DNA of 64,000 nucleotides, taken from positions 1 through 64,000 of the forward strand of contig JBHIXH010000008.1 in NCBI GenBank assembly GCA_041984885.1, in the 5' to 3' direction. A program made the translations under genes and the position numbers. Positions 34,208 to 42,840 of this stretch are shown in pieces; position 1 is the stretch's first letter, and every line of letters starts with the position of its first letter. Below the pieces are notes generated by a model. It was not told the origin of the DNA, did not search any database, and saw only the letters and a program-made list of their open reading frames with translations. This DNA is from UBA4486 sp041984885 (GTDB taxonomy: Bacteria > Pseudomonadota > Gammaproteobacteria > Eutrophobiales > Eutrophobiaceae).

Positions 34208-35941
34208 TTAGTTTAATTCGTTGATAAAAGCTTCAATTGCCGGACCGCTGTCCAGGTCCATCATTTTGTCAGCAATTGAAGTGAGTTCGGAGACATCACT
34301 TTCCATGATGATTTTCTTTACTTCGAGCAGTCCGCCCGGATGCACACTAAATTCACGCAGGCCAAGACCAAGCAACAAACGCGTAAATGTCGGTTCGCCG
34401 GCCATCTCGCCACACATTGCAACCGGGATGTCATGCTTGATTCCCGCTTTCAACGTATGATGGATCAGTCTTAACACCGCCGGATGCAACGGGTCATACA
34501 GATAACTGACTTCGTCGTTAACCCGATCGATAGCCATTGTGTATTGAATCAAATCGTTCGTGCCGATGGAAAGAAAGTCGAGCTGGCGTGCGAATATCTC
34601 TGCACAAACAGCGGCAGCGGGTACCTCGATCATACCGCCAACCGGTACTCTTTCATCAAACGGCAGGCCTTCGTCACGCAGTTCCTGTTTGATTGTCTCT
34701 ATGATCGATAAAACCTGATCGGTTTCGTACAGGTTGGACAACATTGGTACCATTAGCCGCACCGGGCCATTGGCGGAAGCCCGTAGAATTGCCCGTAACT
34801 GGGGTTTGAAAAATGCCGGCTCCTTCAGGCAGAGTCGAACCGCTCGCAGGCCAAGCGCCGGGTTTGATTGAACGGGCCCGAGCTGTGAACCGCCATCAAC
34901 CTGCTTGTCTGCCCCCAGGTCAACCGTGCGGATCGTCAACGGCAAGCCATCAAGTACCCGCATCACCTCTGTGTAGGTTTCATAATGTTCCTCTTCATCC
35001 GGCGGCGTGTCCCGATTCATGTAGAGAAACTCGGTCCGGTAAAGCCCGACACCGTGTGCGCCGACCTCGCGCACCGTATCGAAATCACCCGGTAGTTCTA
35101 TGTTTGCCTGCAGTTCGATCTCGACCTTGTCACGCGTGATGCTCGGTGACTCTTTCAGTTTGCCGAGTTCGGCAAAGTATTGCGCCTCTTCTTTTTGCCT
35201 GGTTTTATAAAACTCGAGCGTCTTCTCGTCCGGCCCTATCAATAACACACCGTTAGTGCCGTCAAGCACCGCAAGGTCGTCTTCCTTAACAAAACGCAGG
35301 ACATGGTGAATACCCACGATCGCCGGGATGCCGAGACTGCGGGCAAGGATAGCCGTGTGTGAGGTCGGGCCACCAAATTCGGTTGCAAACGCGGCAATGC
35401 CCTGGTGTTGCATTAACACGGTGTCCGATGGTGCCAGATCATCGGCAAGAATGATCCGATCCTGCAGGCGTGTGTCCATGGTCTCGTGCGGTAAAGCAGT
35501 GTGTTTTTGCAAGACACGCAAAATGCGGTTCACAACGTGATCAACATCATCACGCCGTGTGCTCAGATAGGGATCATTCATTTCCATGAACACGCTGACC
35601 AGCGCGTTACGCTGGTTTTTGATTGCCCACTCTGCATTACAAAAACTTTCGCGAATCAGGCGGATGGGTTCTTCTGTCAATGTCACATCGTCCAGCATCA
35701 GCAGATGGGTATCAATAAACGCTGCAATATCAACAGCGGTTGAGCCTGGAACCTGTTTCTTTATATCGCTGAGTTGCTGGCGGGCAATCCTGACTGCGTC
35801 TTCAAAGCGTTTAACTTCTTTATCGACCTGTTTTTTATCGATCGTGTATTCCGGGATATCCGGCTGATTTCGTTCAATGATATGCAGGCGCCCGATGGCG
35901 ATACCACGCGAAACTTTTTTCCCGTGCAGGGCGATAGTCAT
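34208..35941 (-). CDS. ptsI: Phosphoenolpyruvate-protein phosphotransferase (PTS enzyme I)
   Basis: 577-residue EI that autophosphorylates from PEP and passes phosphate to HPr. N-terminal HPr-binding/swivel domain with the phospho-histidine motif GGPTSHTAILARSLGIPAIVG, and a C-terminal PEP-binding (beta/alpha)8 domain (LYRTEFLYMNRDTPPDEEEH, MIEVPAAAVCAE, SIGTNDLIQYTMAIDR, CGEMAG). There is no N-terminal GAF domain, so it is EI rather than EI-Ntr. It overlaps the HPr gene by 4 bp. No sugar-transport EIIC is visible in the window. Confidence 0.97.
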   Translation of the reverse strand: MTIALHGKKVSRGIAIGRLHIIERNQPDIPEYTIDKKQVDKEVKRFEDAVRIARQQLSDIKKQVPGSTAVDIAAFIDTHLLMLDDVTLTEEPIRLIRESFCNAEWAIKNQRNALVSVFMEMNDPYLSTRRDDVDHVVNRILRVLQKHTALPHETMDTRLQDRIILADDLAPSDTVLMQHQGIAAFATEFGGPTSHTAILARSLGIPAIVGIHHVLRFVKEDDLAVLDGTNGVLLIGPDEKTLEFYKTRQKEEAQYFAELGKLKESPSITRDKVEIELQANIELPGDFDTVREVGAHGVGLYRTEFLYMNRDTPPDEEEHYETYTEVMRVLDGLPLTIRTVDLGADKQVDGGSQLGPVQSNPALGLRAVRLCLKEPAFFKPQLRAILRASANGPVRLMVPMLSNLYETDQVLSIIETIKQELRDEGLPFDERVPVGGMIEVPAAAVCAEIFARQLDFLSIGTNDLIQYTMAIDRVNDEVSYLYDPLHPAVLRLIHHTLKAGIKHDIPVAMCGEMAGEPTFTRLLLGLGLREFSVHPGGLLEVKKIIMESDVSELTSIADKMMDLDSGPAIEAFINELN

Positions 35942-36207
35942 TCCGGTTCTCCGAAACGGTCATCGATCAATTCCCGAATTGCCTGCATGGCCTCGTCGGC
36001 ATCGGCACCAGCGGTCGTGACATCGATTGTGGTGCCCTTGCCGGCGGCCAGCATCATAACTCCCATAATACTTTTACCGCTGACTTCGCGACCATTATGT
36101 TTCAGCGTGATGTCCGCCTGGAAGCGCGAAGCGGTTTGTACCAGTTTCGCGGCGGCCCGGGCGTGCAGCCCGAGTTTATTGATAATGGGTATTGCGTGCG
36201 TCGCCAT
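35938..36207 (-). CDS. ptsH: Phosphocarrier protein HPr
   Basis: 89-residue HPr with the phosphoryl-accepting His15 (LGLHARAA) and Ser46 (GKSIMGVMML) targeted by HPr kinase, whose gene is 1.3 kb away. Overlaps ptsI by 4 bp; a 5-bp gap follows the EIIA-Man homologue. It transfers phosphate from EI to EIIA proteins. Confidence 0.97.
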   Translation of the reverse strand: MATHAIPIINKLGLHARAAAKLVQTASRFQADITLKHNGREVSGKSIMGVMMLAAGKGTTIDVTTAGADADEAMQAIRELIDDRFGEPE

Positions 36208-36212
36208 AAGGG

Positions 36213-36588
36213 TCAGTCAATCGTCTGTATGCCATCGATACCACCGCTACGGGCTTTCTCGGCCAGTTCGTCGAGTGATAACTCGGGATAATTTAATACA
36301 CGAATCAGCATTGACAAGTTCACGCCGGAGACAGCTCGCGTCGCGTGTTGTCCGCTCAGGCTGGCGGCGATGTTACTCGGTGTTGCGCCATAGAGATCAG
36401 TCAGGATCACCATCGTCCAGTGACTCGATAAACTCTTCAGCTTGTGTGCGTAACTCGTCCGGGTCACTGTCTCTGGAAGCCATGAGCAGTTTGGCCGGCA
36501 GTGGACAGCCGCCGAGCATTAATGATGTGGTGCCGAGCAGGGCCGGCCCGATACCATCATGGGTAATGACAAGTAAACCGACGCTCAT
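36213..36588 (-). pseudogene. PTS EIIA (mannose-family) with a frameshift
   Basis: EIIA-Man-like protein. The first frame gives MSVGLLVITHDGIGPALLGTTS with the phosphorylatable His10 and continues to AEEFIESLDDGD before a premature stop at 36397-36399. The second frame picks up near 36413 with MVILTDLYGATPSNIAASL and continues to the natural end at 36213. Compared with the family's LDxGDG-VxVLTDLYGATPSN block, a few nucleotides are missing at about 36412-36416 (a number not divisible by three). It may be an inactivated gene or an assembly error; the flanking genes are intact. Confidence 0.8.
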
Positions 36589-36606
36589 TAATCAATCCCC
36601 ATTTGC

Positions 36607-37479
36607 CTAGATATCCCGATGTCGAACGATGACTTTTTTTTTCTTGCCGGAAAAGTAGTCGGATAATTGTTTCACAATATACACGGATCGATGGTGACCA
36701 CCGGTGCAGCCGATAGCGATCGATAGATAGCTGCGGTTATCCGCTTCAAACCGTGGTATCCAGTGTTCCAGAAATGTACGAATATTTTCAATCATATCGA
36801 TAACCAGTGCCTGCTGACCAAGAAATTCGGCAACCGGTTCCTGTAACCCGGTGTACGGACGTAATTCCTTTTTCCAGTGCGGGTTCGGCAGGCAACGTAC
36901 ATCAAAAACAAAATCCGCATCACGCGGTATGCCGTGTTTGAACCCAAACGACATAAATTGTAACGACAGCCCCGGCTTGTCTTTTCTCGCGATCTGTATC
37001 CGCACGAGATCGCGTAACTCGTGCAGCAGGGTATGGCTGGTATCGACACGCACGGTGGCATTTTCCGACAATGGCTCAAGGATGCGACGTTCCTCCCGTA
37101 TGGCATCAAGAAGGGTAACGGAATCGGATGACAGCGGATGCTTGCGGCGGGTTTCGCTAAAGCGCTTCGTTAATATGTCATCTTCGGCCTCGATAAAAGC
37201 CAGTTCAGCGGCAATACCGCTGTCATTTAATTTATTAATGAATGTGATAACGCGGGAAAAATCATAACTCGGATCACGGGCGTCGATTCCGATGGCGACG
37301 TTGCCGCCCATTGTTGTAGCCGGATCAGCAAGCTGTTTGATAAATTCATCGAGCAGGCTGATTGGCAAATTGTCGATGCAATAAAACCCGAGGTCTTCCA
37401 GCGAGTTTAACGCGATCGATTTGCCGGACCCGGACAGGCCACTGAGTATGATCAACCTACGAGCTTGTTGGTCCATCAT
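36607..37479 (-). CDS. rapZ: RNase adapter / nucleotide-binding protein RapZ
   Basis: 290-residue P-loop protein (Walker A GLSGSGKS at about 14-21) that in E. coli guides RNase E to GlmZ sRNA; in other bacteria it is a PTS-linked ATPase. It has LEDLGFYCIDNLPI and the C-terminal AIGCTGGHHRSVYIVKQL. Start ATG at 37479 overlaps the hprK stop by ATGA; an ATG directly following (37476) is equivalent. Genes in this order (ptsN-hprK-rapZ-EIIA-HPr-EI) form a conserved regulatory PTS locus. Confidence 0.95.
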   Translation of the reverse strand: MMDQQARRLIILSGLSGSGKSIALNSLEDLGFYCIDNLPISLLDEFIKQLADPATTMGGNVAIGIDARDPSYDFSRVITFINKLNDSGIAAELAFIEAEDDILTKRFSETRRKHPLSSDSVTLLDAIREERRILEPLSENATVRVDTSHTLLHELRDLVRIQIARKDKPGLSLQFMSFGFKHGIPRDADFVFDVRCLPNPHWKKELRPYTGLQEPVAEFLGQQALVIDMIENIRTFLEHWIPRFEADNRSYLSIAIGCTGGHHRSVYIVKQLSDYFSGKKKKVIVRHRDI

Positions 37480-38471
37480 TTTTTCTGTTCGTCTATGAAC
37501 TGCTGTTGTCGTTCGATAAAATCCTCGGCCGCATCGTATCCACTGGTGCGTAAAATATGATTTCTCGCGGCACACTCAAGCAGAACGGCCAGGTTGCGAC
37601 CGGGGGCAACCGGTAAAGTAATTTCCGGTATCTCCAGACCCAGCACATTCGTATTACGATAACTGCCTTCAAGCCGGTTCAATTTTATCATCTGATCGTT
37701 GGTCATTGGCTCAAGGCGTGTGATTAAACGCAGATACTTGCTGCTCTTGATGGCACTGTCACCGAACAACTCACGCACGTTAATGACACCGAGGCCGCGT
37801 ACTTCAAGAAAGTCCTGCAGCGCCTCCGGGCAGCTGCCATTAATAATGTCAGGTGCAAGACGCGAAAACTGCGGGGCATCGTCTGCAACCAGTCTATGGC
37901 CCCGTGTGATCAGTTCCATCGCCAGTTCACTTTTACCAATACCGCTTGGCCCAGCAATTAAAACACCTATTGCCATAACCTCCATGAACACGCCATGTAA
38001 AGTCAGCTGATCGGCAAATAAATTTGTCAGGTAATAATGCAGTGATTCTGTGAGAACAATGCTCGACAGGCTGCTGGTAAACAGCGGCGTATTTTTTTCG
38101 TTACACTTGCGTTTTAATGCGGTCGGTACAGCGCCTTTCTCGGCAACGATAATACAGGCGGGATTATTGTTGAATAACTGGGTTAACGCGTCCTGCCGTG
38201 AGATATCGCGCAATTCATTGAAATAACCGAGTTCGACCTTGCCAAACACCTGAATCTGGTTCGGATGAATCAAATTCAGATAACCGATTAATGTCAGATT
38301 GTCGGTTTTGGTTTTTTTTCGTCTGGTCGAACTGCTGGCCATGTGCAGGCCGCGTTCCGGGTGAATAACGTGTTTATTTCCGAGCGTGCCGGCAACCCAG
38401 GTTAGCTCAAGTTTCTCGCCGTGCTGGTTAAACAGCTCCTCTACCGTAATTTCGGTAACCGGCTCGGACAT
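37476..38471 (-). CDS. hprK: HPr kinase/phosphorylase
   Basis: 331-residue bifunctional enzyme that phosphorylates and dephosphorylates Ser46 of HPr. It has an N-terminal HPrK domain, a C-terminal P-loop GPSGIGKSE (174-182) and EVRGLGVINVRELFG. Family members are common in Firmicutes and in a subset of proteobacteria with regulatory PTS. It lies 8 bp downstream of ptsN. Confidence 0.96.
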   Translation of the reverse strand: MSEPVTEITVEELFNQHGEKLELTWVAGTLGNKHVIHPERGLHMASSSTRRKKTKTDNLTLIGYLNLIHPNQIQVFGKVELGYFNELRDISRQDALTQLFNNNPACIIVAEKGAVPTALKRKCNEKNTPLFTSSLSSIVLTESLHYYLTNLFADQLTLHGVFMEVMAIGVLIAGPSGIGKSELAMELITRGHRLVADDAPQFSRLAPDIINGSCPEALQDFLEVRGLGVINVRELFGDSAIKSSKYLRLITRLEPMTNDQMIKLNRLEGSYRNTNVLGLEIPEITLPVAPGRNLAVLLECAARNHILRTSGYDAAEDFIERQQQFIDEQKK

Positions 38472-38479
38472 GGCTGCGG

Positions 38480-38926
38480 TCAGGCGGTTAGCAACGCCAG
38501 TAGTTGTTGCGGAGTTTCACTTGTACGTAATGACGCAGTGAAATCCGGTTGGCTGAATTTTTCCGCAATTGCAGACAGGATACGCAGGTGTTGATCGGTG
38601 GATTCCTCCGGCACAATCAGCCCGATTATCAAATCAACCGGCTTGTTGTCACTGGCCTCGAAATCAACCGGTTTGTTTAATTGTAAAAAAACGCAGGCAG
38701 GTTGGTCGATGCTGGCCAGTCTGCCATGCGGCAGGGCAACGCCATTACCGAGACCGGTGCTGCCGAGTTTTTCCCGGCTTACCAGGCAATTAAAAATGTC
38801 CTGGGTTGTGATCGATGGATACGCCGTCGCCAGGATTTCCGACAGGGTTTCAAGTACGGATTTTTTACTGCCGGCCTCGACGTTGTGTCGAACGCAGTCG
38901 GCATTCAGGTAGTCAGACAAGTGCAT
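38480..38926 (-). CDS. ptsN: PTS EIIA-Ntr (nitrogen regulatory IIA)
   Basis: 148-residue regulatory EIIA with the phosphorylatable His67 in GLGNGVALPHGRL. It participates in phosphorylation-dependent control of K+ homeostasis, sigma-54-related and stress functions in proteobacteria. Located between hpf and hprK, as in the classical rpoN-hpf-ptsN cluster; a 31-bp gap to hpf. Confidence 0.96.
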   Translation of the reverse strand: MHLSDYLNADCVRHNVEAGSKKSVLETLSEILATAYPSITTQDIFNCLVSREKLGSTGLGNGVALPHGRLASIDQPACVFLQLNKPVDFEASDNKPVDLIIGLIVPEESTDQHLRILSAIAEKFSQPDFTASLRTSETPQQLLALLTA

Positions 38927-38957
38927 AAACTAAAGCTTCAGTTTATTTGATATAGGG

Positions 38958-39287
38958 TTAACCGGCGTTCTGCTGGTTCTTCAGGCTGCTGTCATTGCGT
39001 CGATGATCAGACAGTTTCTCCTTGTGTTTTTTTAGCTGTCGGTCCAGCTTATCAGTCAGATCATCAATGGCCGCATACATATCCTCATGGACGGCATCAG
39101 CAAACAACTCACCACGATTGACATGAATTGTTGCCTCTGCCTTTTGCCGATCTTTTTCCACAGTCAGAATGACATGGATATTTGTCATTTTATCAAAGTG
39201 TCGTTCCAGTCGCTCAAACTTGCTCGACACGTAAGAATTTAATGAAGGCGTGACGTCGACATGATGACCTGTGATGTTAATCTGCAT
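38958..39287 (-). CDS. hpf: Ribosome hibernation promoting factor
   Basis: 109-residue HPF/RaiA-family protein: MQINITGHHVDVTPSLNSYVSSKFERLERHFDKM and the basic KAEATIHVNRGELFADAV. It binds 70S ribosomes in stationary phase to form 100S dimers or inactive 70S. Start ATG at 39287; a longer in-frame start would overlap rpoN. It lies 25 bp after the rpoN stop. Confidence 0.96.
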   Translation of the reverse strand: MQINITGHHVDVTPSLNSYVSSKFERLERHFDKMTNIHVILTVEKDRQKAEATIHVNRGELFADAVHEDMYAAIDDLTDKLDRQLKKHKEKLSDHRRNDSSLKNQQNAG

Positions 39288-39312
39288 GTATAGACTCCAG
39301 AAAGTTTTATTA

Positions 39313-40773
39313 TTATGCCAGTCGCTTCCGTTCGTTTGAGGGCGGGATTGCCATGGCCTCCCGGTATTTCGCAACGGTGCGCCGGGCAACATTGATTCCC
39401 TGTTCGCCCAGCACGGCTGCAATCTTGCTGTCACTCAGCGGCTTTTCCGGTTTTTCTGCCGCGATTAATTTTTTTATCAGTGCGCGGATAGCGGTGGAAG
39501 AACAGGCACCACCGTAATTAGTGCTGACGTGACTGGAAAAGAAATATTTAAGCTCAAAAATGCCACGTGGTGTATGCATATATTTGCGTGTAGTGACGCG
39601 CGAGATAGTTGACTCATGCATTTCCAGTGTTTCGGCAATGTCGTGTAACACCAGTGGTTTCATTGCCTCTTCGCCATAATCGAGAAAGGCACGTTGCCGT
39701 TCCACGATTGCGGTGGCGACGCGTAATAAGGTTTCACTCCGGCTTTGCAGGCTTTTTATAAACCAGCGCGCTTCCTGCAGGTGTGTTTTCAGTGAGTTGT
39801 TATCGCTGCTGTTGTCTGCGCGACGTATCATGTTGGCATAACTGGCGTTGATGCGCAGTTGTGGTGTGGCTTCATTATTCAGTTCAACTTTCCAGACGTC
39901 GTTTTTCTTTTTCACGTAGACATCCGGGATGACATACTCGGTTTTGCTGTCCTGAACCTCGTTGCCGGGACGCGGATTCAGTGTCTGGATCAGTTCGATC
40001 ACCTTTTGTAGCTCGCTGCGTTCCAGCTTCAGCTTGCGTGTAAGTTGATTGAAATCACGTGATCCGAGCGCATCGAGATAGTGATTTACCAGCTCACATG
40101 CCGGTTTGTACCAGGGTGTGTCATCAGGCAGTTGTGACAGTTGCAACATCAGGCATTCGCGCAGATCTCTTGCTGCAACACCGGTCGGCTCCATCGCCTG
40201 TACCATCCGGATGGTGGCCTCGACTTCCTCGATACCGACCTCTTCGTCATCCTCGCCCAGGCTTTGTAACACCTCTTCTGCCGTGCACGTCAGATAGCCG
40301 TCATCATCCAGTGCGTCGATGATAGCAACGGCGATGGCCCTGTCGACTTCGGTGGTCGGGGTCAGGTTCAGTTGCCAGAGCAGATGCTCACGTAATGACT
40401 TTTCCTGGCTGTCCTGGTTTTCAAACTGGTTGAAATCACCGGTATCCGGTTTTGCCGTGTAGGATATGGAACTGTCATAGATGTCATCCCATTCACTGTC
40501 GACCGGCAGGTCGTCCGGAATGGTATCGTCGGACAGTTTCTCGTTCGTCTCTTTCGTCGCCGCTTCGTTTTTTTCAGAATCACCCGCTTCGTTGCTGCTG
40601 TTGCCGGCTTCACTGTCTTCTTCCGCGACTTCCAGCATCATGTTGGATTCCAGTGCGTCCTGAATTTCTGTCTGCAATTCCATGCTCGACAGTTGCAACA
40701 GGCGAATGGCCTGCTGCAGTTGTGGCGTCATAGTCAGGCTTTGACTGACTCGAAGTTGTAACGACGGTTTCAT
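39313..40773 (-). CDS. rpoN: RNA polymerase sigma-54 factor RpoN
   Basis: 486-residue sigma-54. N-terminal LRVSQSLTMTPQLQQAIRLLQLSSMELQTEI (Q-rich activator-responsive region I), an acidic linker (about 50-115), the core-binding region and the C-terminal RpoN box ARRTVAKYREA, which reads the -24 element. Length is typical. It is preceded by lptB after a 61-bp gap and followed by hpf, as in many gammaproteobacteria. Confidence 0.98.
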   Translation of the reverse strand: MKPSLQLRVSQSLTMTPQLQQAIRLLQLSSMELQTEIQDALESNMMLEVAEEDSEAGNSSNEAGDSEKNEAATKETNEKLSDDTIPDDLPVDSEWDDIYDSSISYTAKPDTGDFNQFENQDSQEKSLREHLLWQLNLTPTTEVDRAIAVAIIDALDDDGYLTCTAEEVLQSLGEDDEEVGIEEVEATIRMVQAMEPTGVAARDLRECLMLQLSQLPDDTPWYKPACELVNHYLDALGSRDFNQLTRKLKLERSELQKVIELIQTLNPRPGNEVQDSKTEYVIPDVYVKKKNDVWKVELNNEATPQLRINASYANMIRRADNSSDNNSLKTHLQEARWFIKSLQSRSETLLRVATAIVERQRAFLDYGEEAMKPLVLHDIAETLEMHESTISRVTTRKYMHTPRGIFELKYFFSSHVSTNYGGACSSTAIRALIKKLIAAEKPEKPLSDSKIAAVLGEQGINVARRTVAKYREAMAIPPSNERKRLA

Positions 40774-40834
40774 GTGACTTATTCTAACCTAAATCATCTT
40801 CTGCGGGTTCAATTAGTTAGCCAGACTAGTTACA

Positions 40835-41560
40835 TTACAAACTGAATTGTTCGCCAAGATAAACATCCCTGACTTCCTTATTCTCAAGTATATGCTCTGG
40901 TGAGCCGGATGCGATAATCTGGCCGTCATTAACAATATAGGCACGATCACAGGTTACCAGCGTTTCGCGCACATTATGGTCGGTGATCAGTACGCCGATG
41001 CCGTGTCGCCCCAGATATTTGATGATGCGTTGTATATCGTTAATCGAGATAGGGTCAATTCCGGCGAAAGGTTCGTCCAAAAGTAAAAACTTCGGCTCGG
41101 TGGCCAATGCGCGTGCAATCTCAAGCCGGCGACGTTCGCCACCAGACAGGCTGGCTCCCAGGTTCTCGCGCAGGTGGGTGATGTGAAACTCACGTAACAG
41201 GTTTTCCAGACGCTTGTGCATTTGTGCCGGATTCAGGTGCGTTTGTAATTCCAGGATGGAGAGAATATTTTCCTCGACACTGAGTTTGCGAAACACCGAG
41301 CTTTCCTGCGGCAGATAACCCAGCCCGAGGCGCGAACGCTGATCCATCGGCAGACCACTGATCTCCTGTTGGTTGATATGTATGGTGCCATCGTCAGACG
41401 CAATCAGACCGACGATCATATGAAAGCTGGTTGTCTTGCCGGCACCATTTGGGCCAAGCAAACCAACGATCTCGCCGTTATGTACGGTCAGGCTGATGTC
41501 CTTGACGACCGTGCGCTTACGAAAGGTTTTTGTCAGGTGCCGGGCTGCTAATACGCTCAT
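40835..41560 (-). CDS. lptB: LPS export ABC transporter ATP-binding protein LptB
   Basis: 241-residue ATPase of the LptB2FGC exporter that extracts LPS from the inner membrane. Walker A GPNGAGKTT, signature LSGGERRRLEIARALA, Walker B FLLLDEPFAGIDP, and the C-terminal DRAYIVNDGQIIASG typical of LptB. lptFG are not in the window. It lies 65 bp downstream of lptA. Confidence 0.97.
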   Translation of the reverse strand: MSVLAARHLTKTFRKRTVVKDISLTVHNGEIVGLLGPNGAGKTTSFHMIVGLIASDDGTIHINQQEISGLPMDQRSRLGLGYLPQESSVFRKLSVEENILSILELQTHLNPAQMHKRLENLLREFHITHLRENLGASLSGGERRRLEIARALATEPKFLLLDEPFAGIDPISINDIQRIIKYLGRHGIGVLITDHNVRETLVTCDRAYIVNDGQIIASGSPEHILENKEVRDVYLGEQFSL

Positions 41561-41625
41561 AAATAGTTTTTATATTGGGCCTGAGTTCACCCGTTCTGGA
41601 CCCGGTTGCCAATACCGGCGCTGGA

Positions 41626-42186
41626 TTAGTTTTTCTTTTTCGGTTTAATGGTGATTTTCACGCGGTCGTTACGATTTTCTGCCTTCGCGTCCCCGGTTTC
41701 TTCCCTGACCGTTTCATCACTGCGCGCGTAGACCTTGCTGCGTTCAGTATCATATTCGATACGATTACCGCTGAAGCGTAACCCCTCCTGTTTTACCAGG
41801 GCGTCATTGATTAATACGATCAGGCTTTTCAGTTGATAATATTCCATTTTCAACGCTTCGGCTTCATCCAGGATCTGGCTGTTATCCGGCATCTGCTGGT
41901 AGTGTGCCGGCCGTCCCGTCACGATCAAGGTGTCGAGGTCATCGTTTTCATTATACGTCACGGTCATCTTGTCGCCGTTGATTCGCATTGAACCCTGCGT
42001 GACGATGACGTTGCCCTTGTATATAGTCACCCCTTTTTCATCATCCAGTTCGGCGTAGTCGGCCTCGACCTCGATCGGCTGATCCTTGTCTGTCGACAGC
42101 GCATGCACAGTCAATGACGTTGCGAGCAAGACAGCAAAAAGCAGAAATTTAGCCGGGTTTTTTCGGATGAAGTTTGCCTTGTACAT
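41626..42186 (-). CDS. lptA: Lipopolysaccharide transport periplasmic protein LptA
   Basis: 186 residues with an N-terminal signal peptide (KFLLFAVLLATSLTVHA, cleavage near A-LS) and an OstA-type beta-jellyroll domain (IEVEADYAELDDEKGVTIYKGNVIVTQGSMRINGDKM). It forms the periplasmic bridge for LPS. A lysine-rich tail follows the domain. The start ATG at 42186 lies within lptC, overlapping by 38 bp. Confidence 0.95.
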   Translation of the reverse strand: MYKANFIRKNPAKFLLFAVLLATSLTVHALSTDKDQPIEVEADYAELDDEKGVTIYKGNVIVTQGSMRINGDKMTVTYNENDDLDTLIVTGRPAHYQQMPDNSQILDEAEALKMEYYQLKSLIVLINDALVKQEGLRFSGNRIEYDTERSKVYARSDETVREETGDAKAENRNDRVKITIKPKKKN

Positions 42187-42721
42187 TATTCAGTAGTTCC
42201 AGACGGTTTTGTTTGAAGTAAGCGCGTACACCATCGGCGTCGACGACGGAGTTTTGTTTTTTTATCGTTGCGTGCGAATCGGTTTCAGCATAATCCTGAT
42301 CCAGCAAAACCCGTACATCCGATGTAATGACTTCGAGTTCACGCAGACCGGCGTCATCGTCCTGCCAGAGGTCAACATCGCCGGTCAATAGAATAACCTT
42401 ATTATTTGATGTTACCCAGCCTTTATCGGAGGTAATAATCATCGGTGGTTTGGCCTCCTTGTATATTTCCAGTCGTGGGTTAATGAGTTCTATCGTATCG
42501 TCGTCTGGATAATGTGCCATATATTCCGCGATCAACCTGTTTTTCGGGCGTCCATCCTGTTCCATCGTTAGCGTTGAAAAATGTTCCATGTAGTAGTCCG
42601 GAAAATGCCCGGCCTGGCCGCGACCGAACAGGTCCGGATCGTCGCTGATCCAGCTGAAAATAAGGGTCCCGAGCAATGCCAGCGAGAGACACGCAATCGA
42701 GATTTTAATGCGTAGACTCAT
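42149..42721 (-). CDS. lptC: LPS export system protein LptC
   Basis: 190-residue bitopic membrane protein: N-terminal TM (IKISIACLSLALLGTLIFSW) and a periplasmic OstA-like domain (PKNRLIAEYMAHYPDDDTIELINPRLEIY, WVTSNNKVILLTGDVDLWQDD). It passes LPS from LptFG to LptA. kdsD and kdsC, often just upstream in other species, are absent here; rpoH and its terminator are upstream. Confidence 0.94.
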   Translation of the reverse strand: MSLRIKISIACLSLALLGTLIFSWISDDPDLFGRGQAGHFPDYYMEHFSTLTMEQDGRPKNRLIAEYMAHYPDDDTIELINPRLEIYKEAKPPMIITSDKGWVTSNNKVILLTGDVDLWQDDDAGLRELEVITSDVRVLLDQDYAETDSHATIKKQNSVVDADGVRAYFKQNRLELLNNVQGKLHPKKPG

Positions 42722-42758
42722 GCAGCGTTACTGAAATTGGCAAATGACATATGGTCTT

Positions 42759-42786
42759 AGATTAAAGAAACCGGCCCCGGGTTCAA
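42759..42786 (-). promoter_or_regulatory. Candidate lptC promoter
   Basis: On the - strand TTGAAC (42781-42786) and TAATCT (42759-42764) are spaced by 16 bp, about 38 bp before the lptC start and directly after the rpoH terminator. Pattern match only. Confidence 0.3.
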
Positions 42787-42787
42787 G

Positions 42788-42816
42788 TGAAAAAAAAGCG
42801 GCCGAATGGCCGCTTT
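42788..42816 (-). terminator. Rho-independent terminator downstream of rpoH
   Basis: A perfect 9-bp stem (AAAGCGGCC at 42795-42803, GGCCGCTTT at 42808-42816) with a 4-base loop is followed, in the - strand direction, by a run of about eight T. It lies 25 bp after the rpoH stop and insulates it from lptC. Confidence 0.88.
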
Positions 42817-42840
42817 GATCGAGTCAAGAGACGCAATAAG

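Noticed and set aside
39564..39569. CACGTG core within rpoN as a possible parS site
   Set aside because: Flanking bases do not form the 16-bp palindrome; only the 6-bp core matches.
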